42,850 nucleotides of DNA, taken from assembly GCA_023443455.1 (NCBI GenBank), contig JAEZUE010000028.1:1-42850 (forward strand), written 5' to 3'. The position numbers and the translations under genes are program-made. Positions 16,105 to 23,291 of this stretch are shown here, piece after piece. The notes under the pieces are model-generated. The model ran no database searches. It worked only from the letters and a program-made list of their open reading frames with translations, and was not told the origin of the DNA. Position 1 is the stretch's first letter. Every line of letters starts with the position of its first letter. Source of the stretch: Verrucomicrobiota bacterium. Its GTDB lineage: Bacteria > Verrucomicrobiota > Verrucomicrobiia > Opitutales > Opitutaceae.

Positions 16105-16796
16105 AGCCGGTCACCATTTTGCTCGCGGAGGACCATGTCGTGGTGCGCGAGGGGTTGCGGTCGCTGCTGGAGATGGGCGGCGAGTTCAAGGTCGTCGGCG
16201 AGGCGCAGAACGGCACCGAGGCGGTCGAGCTCGCCCAGCGGCTACGACCCGATGTGATCCTCATGGACATCGCCATGCCAGGCCTGAACGGGTGCGAGGC
16301 GACCCGGCAAATCGTGCTGCAGAACTCGGCGGCGCGGGTGCTGGTGCTGTCGGCCCACAGCGACGACGAATATGTCGAGCGGCTGGTGGCTGTCGGTGCC
16401 GCCGGCTATGTCGAAAAGCAGAGCTCGGGAGCGCTCCTGCTACGGGCCATCCGCGAGGTGGCGGCGGGGCGGGCGTTCTTCGGCCCCTCGATCACGCGCC
16501 GGCAACTCCGTCGCCGGGGCCGCGCCTTTGCCACGGGTAACCTCTTCACCGGCTCGCGGGAGCAGTTGACCACACGTGAGCACGAGGTCGTCGCCGAAGG
16601 AGGGGCAAACAAGCAGATCGCCCTCCGGCTCGGCATCTCGATCAAGACGGTCGAAAAGCACCGCCAGCAGCTGATGGACAAACTCGACATCCATGAGACC
16701 GCAGGACTGACCCGCTACGCGATCGCCAGCGGCGCGATCGACACGGAGGGCCCTGGAAAGAATTTGCCCGCCGCCCAAGCCGGAATTCCACGATGA
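16101..16796 (+). CDS. NarL-type response regulator with shortened HTH helix
   Basis: A 231-aa response regulator. The receiver is complete: ILLAEDHVVVREGL, phospho-acceptor Asp in VILMDIAMPGLNG, Ser in VLVLSAHSDD, Lys in GYVEKQSS. The LuxR-type HTH reads LTTREHEVVAEGGANKQIA then LGISIKTVEKHRQQLMDKLD. Compared with the normal spacing (LTxREREVLQLVAEG, present in the paralogue at 14167-14910) three residues are missing in the first HTH helix, so DNA binding may be altered. The start ATG overlaps the stop of the chimera gene, and its own stop overlaps the start of the lyase gene, so all three are translationally coupled. The mature protein ends with a Pro/Ala-rich tail. Confidence 0.93.
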   Translation: MKPVTILLAEDHVVVREGLRSLLEMGGEFKVVGEAQNGTEAVELAQRLRPDVILMDIAMPGLNGCEATRQIVLQNSAARVLVLSAHSDDEYVERLVAVGAAGYVEKQSSGALLLRAIREVAAGRAFFGPSITRRQLRRRGRAFATGNLFTGSREQLTTREHEVVAEGGANKQIALRLGISIKTVEKHRQQLMDKLDIHETAGLTRYAIASGAIDTEGPGKNLPAAQAGIPR

Positions 16797-18211
16797 GAAC
16801 CGAACACGACACCCTGGGCGAAGTCGGCGTGCCGGATGACGCGCTGTATGGCGCCTCCACCGCCCGCGCCGTGCGCAACTTCCCGATCAGCGGCCACCCG
16901 ATGCCAGAGGCCTTCATCCACGCCCTGGCCCGGGTCAAGTCCGCCTGCGCCAGCGCGAACCGGGAGCTCGGACGACTGTCCGCCGACAAGGCCAACGCGA
17001 TCTGCACGGTGGCCGCCGAGATCGTCGCCGGCGGGCTCCAAGCGCAGTTTCCCGTCGACGTTTTCCAGACCGGCTCGGGCACCTCGACCAACACCAACAT
17101 CAACGAGGTGATCGCCAACCGCGCCAGCCAACTCGCCGGTCTTCCGTCCGGCGGGCACCGGCCGCTGCATCCCAATGACGACGTCAACCTGGGCCAGTCG
17201 TCGAACGATGTCATGCCCACCGCGCTCCATGTGGCCGTCGCGCTCCAATTGCGGGAGCGTCTGCGCCCGGCGCTGGTGCACCTGCAGCGCGAACTGGAGG
17301 GCAAGGCCGCGGAGTTCGCCGCCGTCGTGAAGCCCGGCCGCACTCACTTGATGGACGCGGCTCCGGTGACGCTCGGCCAGGAGTTCTCCGGCTACGCCGT
17401 CCAGGCCGGCCAGTCCGTGGTCCGGACGGATCGGGCCATCATGGCCGTGCATGAGCTGGCGATCGGCGGCACGGCCGTGGGCACCGGGCTCAACGGCCAT
17501 CCCGGGTTCGCCCGGCGGGTCTGCGCGTTGTTGAGTGCGGACACCGGCATCGAATTCGGCGAGGCGCGGAACCACTTCGAAGCCCAGGCGGCCCGGGATG
17601 CCTCCGTCGAGGTGGCGGGGCTGATCGCCACGATCGCGGGGAGTCTCGCGAAAGTCGCCGACGACCTGTGCCTGCTCGGTTCGGGGCCGCACTGCGGACT
17701 GGGCGAGATCCGGTTGCCCGCGGTGCAGCCGGGCAGCTCGATCATGCCGGGCAAGACCAACCCCGTGCATTGCGAGATGCTCCTGCAGGTCGCGCTCTAT
17801 GTCCAGGGTCTGACACAGGTGGTGGTCCAGTGCGGACGGGAAGGGCGGCTCGAGCTCAACACCACCATTCCGCTCATCGCCTTCGCCCTGCTCGAATCGA
17901 TCCGGTGCCTGGCGCACGCGGTGCGGGTCTTCGCCGCCGACTGCGTGCGCGGGATCGAGGCCGACGCCGCGCACTGCCTCGACCTGGCCGAACGCTCGCC
18001 GATGATCGCGACCCCGTTGACTCCGCATCTCGGGTACGAACTCACGGCCGAGTTGGTGCGGGAGGCCGCCCTTGGCGACCGGTCGCTGCGCTCCATCGTA
18101 CGGGAGAGGCGTCTGCTGGACGATGCCACTCTCGACCGTGCGCTCGACCTGCGGACGATGGCGGGGCTGCCGCCGGGGTCGGAGTCCTCAGGCGGCGATC
18201 CGCGCGAGTGA
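16793..18211 (+). CDS. Fumarase/aspartase-superfamily lyase (FumC-like)
   Basis: 472 aa of the class II fumarase/aspartase superfamily. Conserved regions are QTGSGTSTNTNINEVIANRA (near residue 103), the HPNDDVNLGQSSNDVMPTA block with catalytic His, GRTHLMDAAPVTLGQEFSGY with the Thr-His pair, and the mobile loop signature GSSIMPGKTNPVHCEM near residue 314. It matches fumarases slightly better (NPVHCE resembles NPTQCE) but aspartase activity cannot be excluded. Reaction: fumarate plus water to malate, or fumarate plus ammonia to aspartate. Its start overlaps the regulator stop by ATGA, an odd place for a TCA-cycle enzyme. Its 3' end overlaps the convergent gene at 18188-18529 by 24 nt. Confidence 0.93.
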   Translation: MRTEHDTLGEVGVPDDALYGASTARAVRNFPISGHPMPEAFIHALARVKSACASANRELGRLSADKANAICTVAAEIVAGGLQAQFPVDVFQTGSGTSTNTNINEVIANRASQLAGLPSGGHRPLHPNDDVNLGQSSNDVMPTALHVAVALQLRERLRPALVHLQRELEGKAAEFAAVVKPGRTHLMDAAPVTLGQEFSGYAVQAGQSVVRTDRAIMAVHELAIGGTAVGTGLNGHPGFARRVCALLSADTGIEFGEARNHFEAQAARDASVEVAGLIATIAGSLAKVADDLCLLGSGPHCGLGEIRLPAVQPGSSIMPGKTNPVHCEMLLQVALYVQGLTQVVVQCGREGRLELNTTIPLIAFALLESIRCLAHAVRVFAADCVRGIEADAAHCLDLAERSPMIATPLTPHLGYELTAELVREAALGDRSLRSIVRERRLLDDATLDRALDLRTMAGLPPGSESSGGDPRE

Positions 18212-18529
18212 GCCGTGGGCCGACTGGAGCACCTCCGGCAGGCAGGGATGCCCCAGCCAGGGGCAATCCTCCGGGGCGAATTCCTGCTCGAGCACGTCGA
18301 GGCTCATGATCTGCTCGGCCACCAGCCCGAGCGGTTCCTGCCCGGTGCCGAAGTTCGGATCGAGAAACCAGTAGCGTTCCCGCGTATCCGGTCCTTTGGG
18401 GTCGGCGGCGAAGCCGATCGGGACGCACCGATGGTCCATCGTGCGGCCATCGGGCAGGGTGTAGAAGAAGATCCGGACCAGTCTGCACTGGCGGACCGCG
18501 GCGAGGAATTCGGAATGGTTTTCGATCAT
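18188..18529 (-). CDS. Small WYL-like protein, paralogue 1
   Basis: 113 aa, clearly paralogous to 19398-19748: both start MI.NHS.FL.A.R, followed by VRIFFYTLPDG (here), C.P...A..P, ERYWFLD and PLGLVAEQIMSL. The pattern of two beta-strands with an Arg/Asp-rich turn, a strand ending RYW.LD and an EQI-SL segment resembles the WYL domain, an SH3-like fold that binds nucleic acids or nucleotides in regulators. This is a resemblance by eye only. No HTH or membrane segment is visible. The start ATG (MIENHSEF) is fixed by agreement with the paralogue. It overlaps the lyase gene by 24 nt at their 3' ends. Confidence 0.75.
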   Translation of the reverse strand: MIENHSEFLAAVRQCRLVRIFFYTLPDGRTMDHRCVPIGFAADPKGPDTRERYWFLDPNFGTGQEPLGLVAEQIMSLDVLEQEFAPEDCPWLGHPCLPEVLQSAHGSLARIAA

Positions 18530-18607
18530 GGCAAAATGGGCTGACGCGCCGGACCGATCAGCCGGCCGGTTGCGCAACGACAAGCTACCCCGCCTGCGCG
18601 CCGACCG

Positions 18608-18670
18608 CCATGGGGTGATACCCGACCGGGGCACGGGCACTCTGTCCGCGGGGCGGGTTTCACCCCATGG
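18608..18670. repeat. Inverted pair of ATGGGGTGAWACCC repeat
   Basis: Arms ccatggggtgatacccg (18608-18624) and its near-perfect reverse complement (18654-18670; one mismatch) separated by 29 nt. The same word occurs as two direct copies at 20084-20105 and 20122-20142. The pair lies in the spacer between paralogue 1 and the small membrane protein gene. Confidence 0.7.
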
Positions 18671-18722
18671 TGTCCCGAAGGGCCGGAGACTATCCTGCGG
18701 CAGATTCAAAGAAAGGCCTCCC

Positions 18723-18911
18723 ATGTCATTGCTCGCGATCGTTGCCACTCTGCTTGTCGGTGGAGTCATCCTCTGGCTCGCCAACGCATTCCTCCCGGTA
18801 TCCGCCAAGGTCAAACAGGTCGTCAACATCGCCATCGCGGTGGCGGTGATCCTCTGGCTGCTCATCGGGTTCGGCCTGCCCGGCCAGGTGCCGCCGTCGG
18901 CGACCGGCTGA
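18723..18911 (+). CDS. Small two-helix membrane protein (Thivi_2564-like)
   Basis: 62 aa with two hydrophobic segments, about residues 3-24 (SLLAIVATLLVGGVILWLAN) and 33-54 (VVNIAIAVAVILWLLIGFGL), joined by a short basic linker (VSAKVKQ). Length, the LWL..FLP and VILWLL words and the KVKQVVNI linker fit the Thivi_2564 family of small inner-membrane proteins of unknown function. An AAAGG element lies about 8 nt before the ATG. It is flanked by genes on the other strand and is likely monocistronic or co-transcribed with 19008-19292. Confidence 0.8.
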   Translation: MSLLAIVATLLVGGVILWLANAFLPVSAKVKQVVNIAIAVAVILWLLIGFGLPGQVPPSATG

Positions 18912-19007
18912 GTCCGCCCGGATCGGCCCCATGCCGCGCGCCTGCGCCCTCGGCGGTGCGGGCCTCCCGTTTCGCCTCTCCCAACAGCCCCAGCGACGCC
19001 CCATCCC

Positions 19008-19292
19008 ATGGCTCAGAAATACGTGATCGACTACCTGCCCTACCAGCTTAGGCGAGGGCGCGAGTTCACCCGCAACGCCGAAGCGCGCCGCGAGGCCGAG
19101 ACGATGGTGATGCAGCTGCTCACTTCGGGGGCGCGGATCACCGCCATCCGTTGCGACGGCGAGACGCTGGCCCCGCCCCAGTTCGACCGGCTGCTCAAGG
19201 CCTCCGCCGGCCGGGTGGCGGCGGGCCTGCTGCAGACCTCGCTTGCGCTCGATGCGGCCCAGGTGAGCGAACGCTTCGGATACGCCGATTGA
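19008..19292 (+). CDS. Hypothetical protein
   Basis: 94 aa that I do not recognise. It begins MAQKYVIDYLPYQLRRGREF and is predicted mostly helical, with a strand-like centre (GARITAIRCDGETLAPPQF). No signal peptide, membrane segment or metal motif. It lies 96 nt after the small membrane protein on the same strand and before the convergent WYL-like paralogue 2. The composition is normal for the region, and the open frame with plausible protein sequence supports a real gene, but there is no family support. Confidence 0.55.
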   Translation: MAQKYVIDYLPYQLRRGREFTRNAEARREAETMVMQLLTSGARITAIRCDGETLAPPQFDRLLKASAGRVAAGLLQTSLALDAAQVSERFGYAD

Positions 19293-19397
19293 GCGGCGCG
19301 CCCCCGGGGCAACGGCGTGCCGGCTGCCTCGCCGCCCTGCGGTCGGGGTGCGGGCGACGGCTCGGACGGCTTCGAAAGCGCGGCTTCCATCGGGTCC

Positions 19398-19748
19398 CTA
19401 GGATTCGATCGGCGAGCCTTCCTTTGCCGGGGGTACCGGGATACCAGCCCCGGCGGTGGGGTCGGGCGCGACCATTTCCGGAATCGAGGCCGGGTCGAAA
19501 TCGTTGCCGAGCATCACCAGGCTCGTGATCTGTTCGGGGAGCAGACGGAGCGGGTTGGCGCCGGCGGTGCAGGCCCAGTCCCAGACCCAGTAGCGGTTGC
19601 ATGGGTCGGTGTCGTCGGGCGCCGGCGCATAGTTCAGCGGAGCGCACTCGCGATCGACGAGGCCGTGGTCGGGAATCGAGTAGAACACGATGCGGACGAT
19701 CTTGTGGCCGCGGATCGCGTCGAGGAAATCGGAGTGGTTGGCGATCAT
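19398..19748 (-). CDS. Small WYL-like protein, paralogue 2, coupled to rpoZ
   Basis: 116 aa, paralogous to 18188-18529 (MIANHSDFLDAIRGHKIVRI, FYSIPD, NRYWVWDWACTAGANPL, LLPEQITSL). The C-terminus is a low-complexity Pro/Ala tail not shared with the paralogue. The fold resembles a lone WYL-type SH3-like domain; that is a resemblance, not proof. Its ATG overlaps the rpoZ stop in a TCAT/ATGA arrangement (19745-19748), so translation is coupled to the omega subunit. This suggests a transcription-related job, possibly an RNA polymerase accessory or a nucleotide sensor; that is inference. Confidence 0.78.
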   Translation of the reverse strand: MIANHSDFLDAIRGHKIVRIVFYSIPDHGLVDRECAPLNYAPAPDDTDPCNRYWVWDWACTAGANPLRLLPEQITSLVMLGNDFDPASIPEMVAPDPTAGAGIPVPPAKEGSPIES

Positions 19749-19978
19749 GGTTGTACCTTTCTTTCGGATTCACGGGGCGGGCGGGTGGCCAGTTCGTAGG
19801 TGATCTTTCCCTCCATGACCTCCCTCAGTGCGATGTCGTCGAACTCGAGCTTCTCCAACGATTCGACGAGGGGCCGGGCACCGCGGCGGAGCATCTTCAC
19901 GCGCAGGGAGATCACGTTCACGAGGATATAGGGGTCGTCGATGATCTTGGAGGCGGCGGCGACGTATTCGTTTCTCAT
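19745..19978 (-). CDS. rpoZ: DNA-directed RNA polymerase omega subunit
   Basis: 77 aa. Omega-family features: MRNEYVAAASKIIDDPYILV, then NVISLRVKMLRRGARPLV (matching the LVNVVAKRARQL..G..PLV pattern), and DDIALREVMEGKITYEL (matching VALREIAEGKI). Omega binds beta-prime and helps assemble RNA polymerase. In most bacteria it lies beside gmk/spoT or coaBC; here its only coupled partner is the WYL-like paralogue. The start ATG is chosen because the family begins just before the conserved helix; a longer frame upstream is low-complexity Pro/His. Confidence 0.88.
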   Translation of the reverse strand: MRNEYVAAASKIIDDPYILVNVISLRVKMLRRGARPLVESLEKLEFDDIALREVMEGKITYELATRPPRESERKVQP

Positions 19979-20502
19979 TGGGATCGGATGGGGGGAGGGA
20001 GGGAGGAGGTGGTGGAGACGGGGACCGAGAGGCACGGCTGCGCCTTCCGGTCGGCTTCAGCATAGCGCGGGCGAGGGCGCGCCTCCATGGGGTGAAACCC
20101 GACCGCGGCGGCCGTCGCCGAAATGGGGTGATACCCGACCCGCGGCCCAGGATTCGGCAGTGAGAGCACCCGAGGTGCGAGCCCCCTCCCGCCATTGCGC
20201 CGTCCGATGCGGAGCGGGGCGAGCGCGAGGTCGGAAACGTTGCCCAAGGCGTGGAACCTTTTTCCCGGCGGCGGGTTTCATTTTGGCACGAATGCCCTCG
20301 CTCAAGGCCCCATCCATCCCCACAGCCGCCGTGGGATGCCGGATCAAATTCCAACCGTCTCTGCACCTCCGTCCGCTCGCCCCGGAGGGCTGCTTGACCG
20401 AAGCGGAAGCGCCCGCGACAGTGGGCGACAACATTTGATCCGCCGAGGCCAAAAACCGTGGGAACACTCAAAGACTACGCGAGTCGCAACGAGGTTGAAC
20501 GC
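19979..20502. other. Gene-free spacer between rpoZ and sigma factor
   Basis: It holds the two direct copies of the ATGGGGTGAWACCC word (20084-20105 and 20122-20142), and presumably the divergent promoters of rpoZ and the sigma factor. A degenerate further copy may be present around 20272-20287. Open frames here are Arg/Pro/Ser-rich and look spurious. Confidence 0.6.
20084..20142 (+). repeat. Tandem pair of ATGGGGTGAWACCCGACC repeat
   Basis: Two direct copies 37 nt apart, atggggtgaaacccgacc (start 20086) and atggggtgatacccgacc (start 20123), each followed by a CGCGG-like word. Each contains a short dyad GGGT-nnn-ACCC. Same repeat as at 18608-18670. Confidence 0.7.
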
Positions 20503-21108
20503 ATGTCAACCAAAGCTCAGGACGTGGCCTTCGACCGACTGCTCGTCGACCGGATCAAAGCGGGCGACGAGTTGGCCTTCAACGAGATGGTCGGAAAATA
20601 TTGGGATCGCATCTACTCGATGGTCCACCAGCTCTTGCGCAACCAGCAGGATGCCGAGGAGGTGACCCAGGATGCGTTCATCCGCGCCCATCGCGGGCTG
20701 GAGAATTTCCGCGGCGACGCCGCCTTTTCGACCTGGCTGTACCAGATCGCCACGAATCTGGCGCGCAACCGCTACTGGTATTGGTGGCGCCGCAAGCGCG
20801 ACAAGACCATCTCCTTCGACCAGCCTTTGGGCGACGACGACGACAGCGCCACCTTGGCCGAGGTTTTTCCGGCCGATGTCGAGGCGCCCGATGCCATTAC
20901 CGTCACCACCGAATTCACCGAGCGCGTCGCCGAATGCATGGAGAAGCTCGGCAAGAAGCACCGGGAGATCCTGGTGCTGCGCAACGTACAGAACCACTCC
21001 TACGAGGAGATCGCCGATATTCTCGGCATCAGCGTGGGCACGGTAAAAAGCCGTATCGCCCGGGCCCGCGAAGCCCTGCGCGAGCTGCTGGGGGAGGACT
21101 TCAAATGA
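20503..21108 (+). CDS. ECF-type RNA polymerase sigma factor
   Basis: 201 aa. Region 2: FNEMVGKYWDRIYSMVHQLL, then QDAEEVTQDAFIRAHRGL and FSTWLYQIATNLARNRYWYW. Region 4: LVLRNVQNHSYEEIADILGI, then SVGTVKSRIARAREALRELL. This is the standard two-domain ECF layout (RpoE/SigW-like). A basic WWRRKRDK stretch follows region 2. The start at 20503 (MSTKAQD) is preceded by GAGG at good spacing; a GTG 45 nt upstream is a possible alternative. It overlaps the next gene by ATGA, the usual sigma/anti-sigma pairing. Confidence 0.93.
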   Translation: MSTKAQDVAFDRLLVDRIKAGDELAFNEMVGKYWDRIYSMVHQLLRNQQDAEEVTQDAFIRAHRGLENFRGDAAFSTWLYQIATNLARNRYWYWWRRKRDKTISFDQPLGDDDDSATLAEVFPADVEAPDAITVTTEFTERVAECMEKLGKKHREILVLRNVQNHSYEEIADILGISVGTVKSRIARAREALRELLGEDFK

Positions 21109-21752
21109 CACACGACAAATTCATCGAACTGCTGAACCTGTACCTCGACGGCGAGTTGCCGCCCGCACAGGCCGCCGAACTCGAACGCGAGATCGCCGCG
21201 AGTCCGGATCGCCACCGGATCTACCGGAACTATTGCCAGATGCAGAATGCGTGTGCCGTGCTCTCGGAACGTTTCCGCGACGACGCCGCACCGGCGCCGC
21301 ATTTCCGCCAGGGCCGGGTGGTCGAGCTTCCCCGGCGCGCTTCGGGCGACTGGTTCAAGTCGCTCGGACTCGTGTTCGGTGGTGCCGCGGCCGCCTGTGT
21401 GGCCTTTGTGGTGATCCGCGTCGCCCTGCCGCGGGGCGCGACCGATTCACCGGAGCAAGCCACCCCGTCGATCGCCGCCACGCCCGTGCCGGCGACCGAC
21501 ACGACGGCGGTGACCTATGCGGCGAACCCGGCGGCCTTCCGCAACCCGTGGAGCGCGACGCCGCGGATCGGAGCCATGGAGACGGCCAATCTGGAGCAGC
21601 TCGAAGTTCCGGTTTTGCCGGTCGACCTCGCGGTCCCGGATTTGAAATACCAGGCCGGCGCCGACGGTTCGTTGCAGCCCTATGGCAAATCGCCGAACGA
21701 GGTCCTGGGGCTCGAAGAGATCCAAGCGGCCGCGTTCCAGTTCCAACGCTGA
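21105..21752 (+). CDS. Probable membrane anti-sigma factor
   Basis: 215 aa. The N-terminal ~65 residues are helical and resemble anti-sigma N-domains (FIELLNLYLDGELPPAQAAE), but the ZAS zinc signature H-x3-C-x2-C is absent; the only nearby candidates are HRIYRNYCQMQNAC. One TM segment is at about residues 78-101 (SLGLVFGGAAAACVAFVVI). The remaining ~110 residues are a Pro/Thr/Ala-rich, probably periplasmic tail. Coupled to the sigma gene by ATGA, so sequestration of that sigma factor is the most likely role. The role is inferred from position plus topology. Confidence 0.75.
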   Translation: MTHDKFIELLNLYLDGELPPAQAAELEREIAASPDRHRIYRNYCQMQNACAVLSERFRDDAAPAPHFRQGRVVELPRRASGDWFKSLGLVFGGAAAACVAFVVIRVALPRGATDSPEQATPSIAATPVPATDTTAVTYAANPAAFRNPWSATPRIGAMETANLEQLEVPVLPVDLAVPDLKYQAGADGSLQPYGKSPNEVLGLEEIQAAAFQFQR

Positions 21753-21933
21753 AGTCCGCGTCGCGCGGCACAACGGGCTCACCGGGCTCTGCAGTCGGCA
21801 AGGCGTCGGGCCGGTTCGGGTGCTCGACGGCCCGCGGCGCCCCGGAAACGCGGGCGGGAACGTTGGCCGACAGGGTGGGTTGCGGCGCCGGGCGTCGGGA
21901 CCCACGCGCTCCCTGAAGTTGAACGATTGCGAC

Positions 21934-22539
21934 TCAGGTCAGCGCTTTCTTGATGAGCGCTTCGGTCGAGGCCGAATCACCCAGCGAAGCGAGCGCTTTG
22001 CGCACGGCCTTGTCGGCCTCCGGGACCTTGTAGCCGAGTGCGACGAGCGCGGAAACGGCATCGGCGATGGCCGAAGGCTCGGCAATGCCACCCGCTGCCG
22101 ACAGGCCACCCGCCGCGGGCACGATCATCGAGGCCGGCCCGAGTTTGTCCTTCAGATCGAGAATGATGCGTTCGGCGGTCTTGCGGCCGATGCCGGGACA
22201 TTTCGACAGCAGGACCGCGTCGCCCGCCGAGATCGCACTTTGCAGCGAAGGGAGCGACAGGCGGCTCATCAGGGCCAAGGCCACCTTCGGCCCCACGCCG
22301 GAGACCTTCTCGATGAGCAGGCGGAAAAAATCGCGTTCGGCCCCGGTCGAGAAGCCGTAGATCGCCTGCGAATCCTCGCGGTAGACGACGACGGTGTGCA
22401 GGAACGCCGCCTGACCGTTGGGCGGGAGCTTCTCGGCCGTCGTGACCGGCATGTTGACCTCGTAGCCGACGCCACCGACCTCGAGGATCGCCTGGAGCGG
22501 AGTCGCCGAAAGCAGGGTACCGCGAAGACTGGCGATCAT
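21934..22539 (-). CDS. ruvA: Holliday junction branch migration protein RuvA
   Basis: 201 aa, the normal RuvA length. Domain I beta-barrel starts MIASLRGTLLSATPLQAILE, then GVGYEVNMPVTT. Two helix-hairpin-helix motifs follow: EKVSGVGPKVALALMS and LSKCPGIGRKTAERIILDLK. A Gly/Ala-rich linker leads to the C-terminal RuvB-contact helices (AVSALVALGYKVPEADKAVR). RuvA tetramers hold the four-way junction while RuvB drives branch migration; ruvB and ruvC are not in the window. The start overlaps dapB's stop by 4 nt (ATGA), so it is the last gene of dapA-dapB-ruvA. Confidence 0.96.
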   Translation of the reverse strand: MIASLRGTLLSATPLQAILEVGGVGYEVNMPVTTAEKLPPNGQAAFLHTVVVYREDSQAIYGFSTGAERDFFRLLIEKVSGVGPKVALALMSRLSLPSLQSAISAGDAVLLSKCPGIGRKTAERIILDLKDKLGPASMIVPAAGGLSAAGGIAEPSAIADAVSALVALGYKVPEADKAVRKALASLGDSASTEALIKKALT

Positions 22540-23288
22540 GGGTTGGGCTGTTTCCGAAAACCGAGCACGTCGTGCATGTCGTAGAGCCCGGGGGCCCGGC
22601 CGGCGACCCAACGGGCGGCGTGCAGTGCGCCGCGGGCGAAGATCGCGCGGTCCGAAGCCTTGTGCGTGAGTTCGACGCGTTCGCCCAGGGCGGCAAACAG
22701 GACCGTGTGCTCGCCGACCACATCGCCGCCGCGCAGCGCATGCACGCCGATCTCGCGCTTGGTGCGTTCGCCGGTGATGCCACGTCGGCCGTGCCGGAGA
22801 TCATTTTCGTCGAGGTCGCGGGCCTTCATGAGGATCTCGAGCAGTCCGGCGGCCGTGCCGCTCGGAGCGTCCTTCTTGAAGCGGTGGTGCATCTCGATCA
22901 CCTCGGCGTCGTAGCTGTCGTCGAGCACTCGTGCGGCCTCGGCGACGAGATGGAAAAGCACGTTGACGCCCACCGAGTAGTTGCCGGTCCAGACACAGGG
23001 CACCGCCGCGGCGGCGCGGGCGGCGAGCCGGTTCTTCTCGTCGAAGGAGTGGCCGGTGGTGCCGACGACGAGCGCCTTGCCGTACCGGGTCGCGAGGTCG
23101 ATGAGCCCCGGGGTGACCGAGTGGTGGCTGAAGTCGACCACGACATCGCAGTCCTGGATGGCGGCGGCGAGATCGTCGCCCTGGTCGAGGGCGGCGGAGA
23201 TGGTCAGCTCGAGGTCGTTGGCGCAGCCCAGCAGCGCCACGCCCATGCGCCCCTTGGCGCCGTTGATGAGTATTCGCGGAGTGGGCAT
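22536..23288 (-). CDS. dapB: 4-hydroxy-tetrahydrodipicolinate reductase
   Basis: 250 aa. The Rossmann start is RILINGAKGRMGVALL; the cofactor loop is VGTTGHSFDEKN; the family signature is EMHHRFKKDAPSGTAAGLLE with the catalytic His and Lys. It reduces dihydrodipicolinate (formed from the DapA product) with NAD(P)H in lysine and meso-DAP synthesis. It starts 3 nt after the dapA stop and overlaps ruvA by 4 nt. Length and motif order are normal. Confidence 0.97.
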   Translation of the reverse strand: MPTPRILINGAKGRMGVALLGCANDLELTISAALDQGDDLAAAIQDCDVVVDFSHHSVTPGLIDLATRYGKALVVGTTGHSFDEKNRLAARAAAAVPCVWTGNYSVGVNVLFHLVAEAARVLDDSYDAEVIEMHHRFKKDAPSGTAAGLLEILMKARDLDENDLRHGRRGITGERTKREIGVHALRGGDVVGEHTVLFAALGERVELTHKASDRAIFARGALHAARWVAGRAPGLYDMHDVLGFRKQPNP

Positions 23289-23291
23289 GGC

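Noticed and set aside
18541..19009. N-terminal extension of WYL-like paralogue 1
   Set aside because: Upstream codons are Arg/Pro-rich and overlap the repeat pair; paralogue 2 begins at the same MI.NHS motif.
20057..20467. Minus-strand frame between rpoZ and the sigma factor
   Set aside because: Arg/Pro/Ser-rich, overlaps repeat copies and has no recognisable feature.
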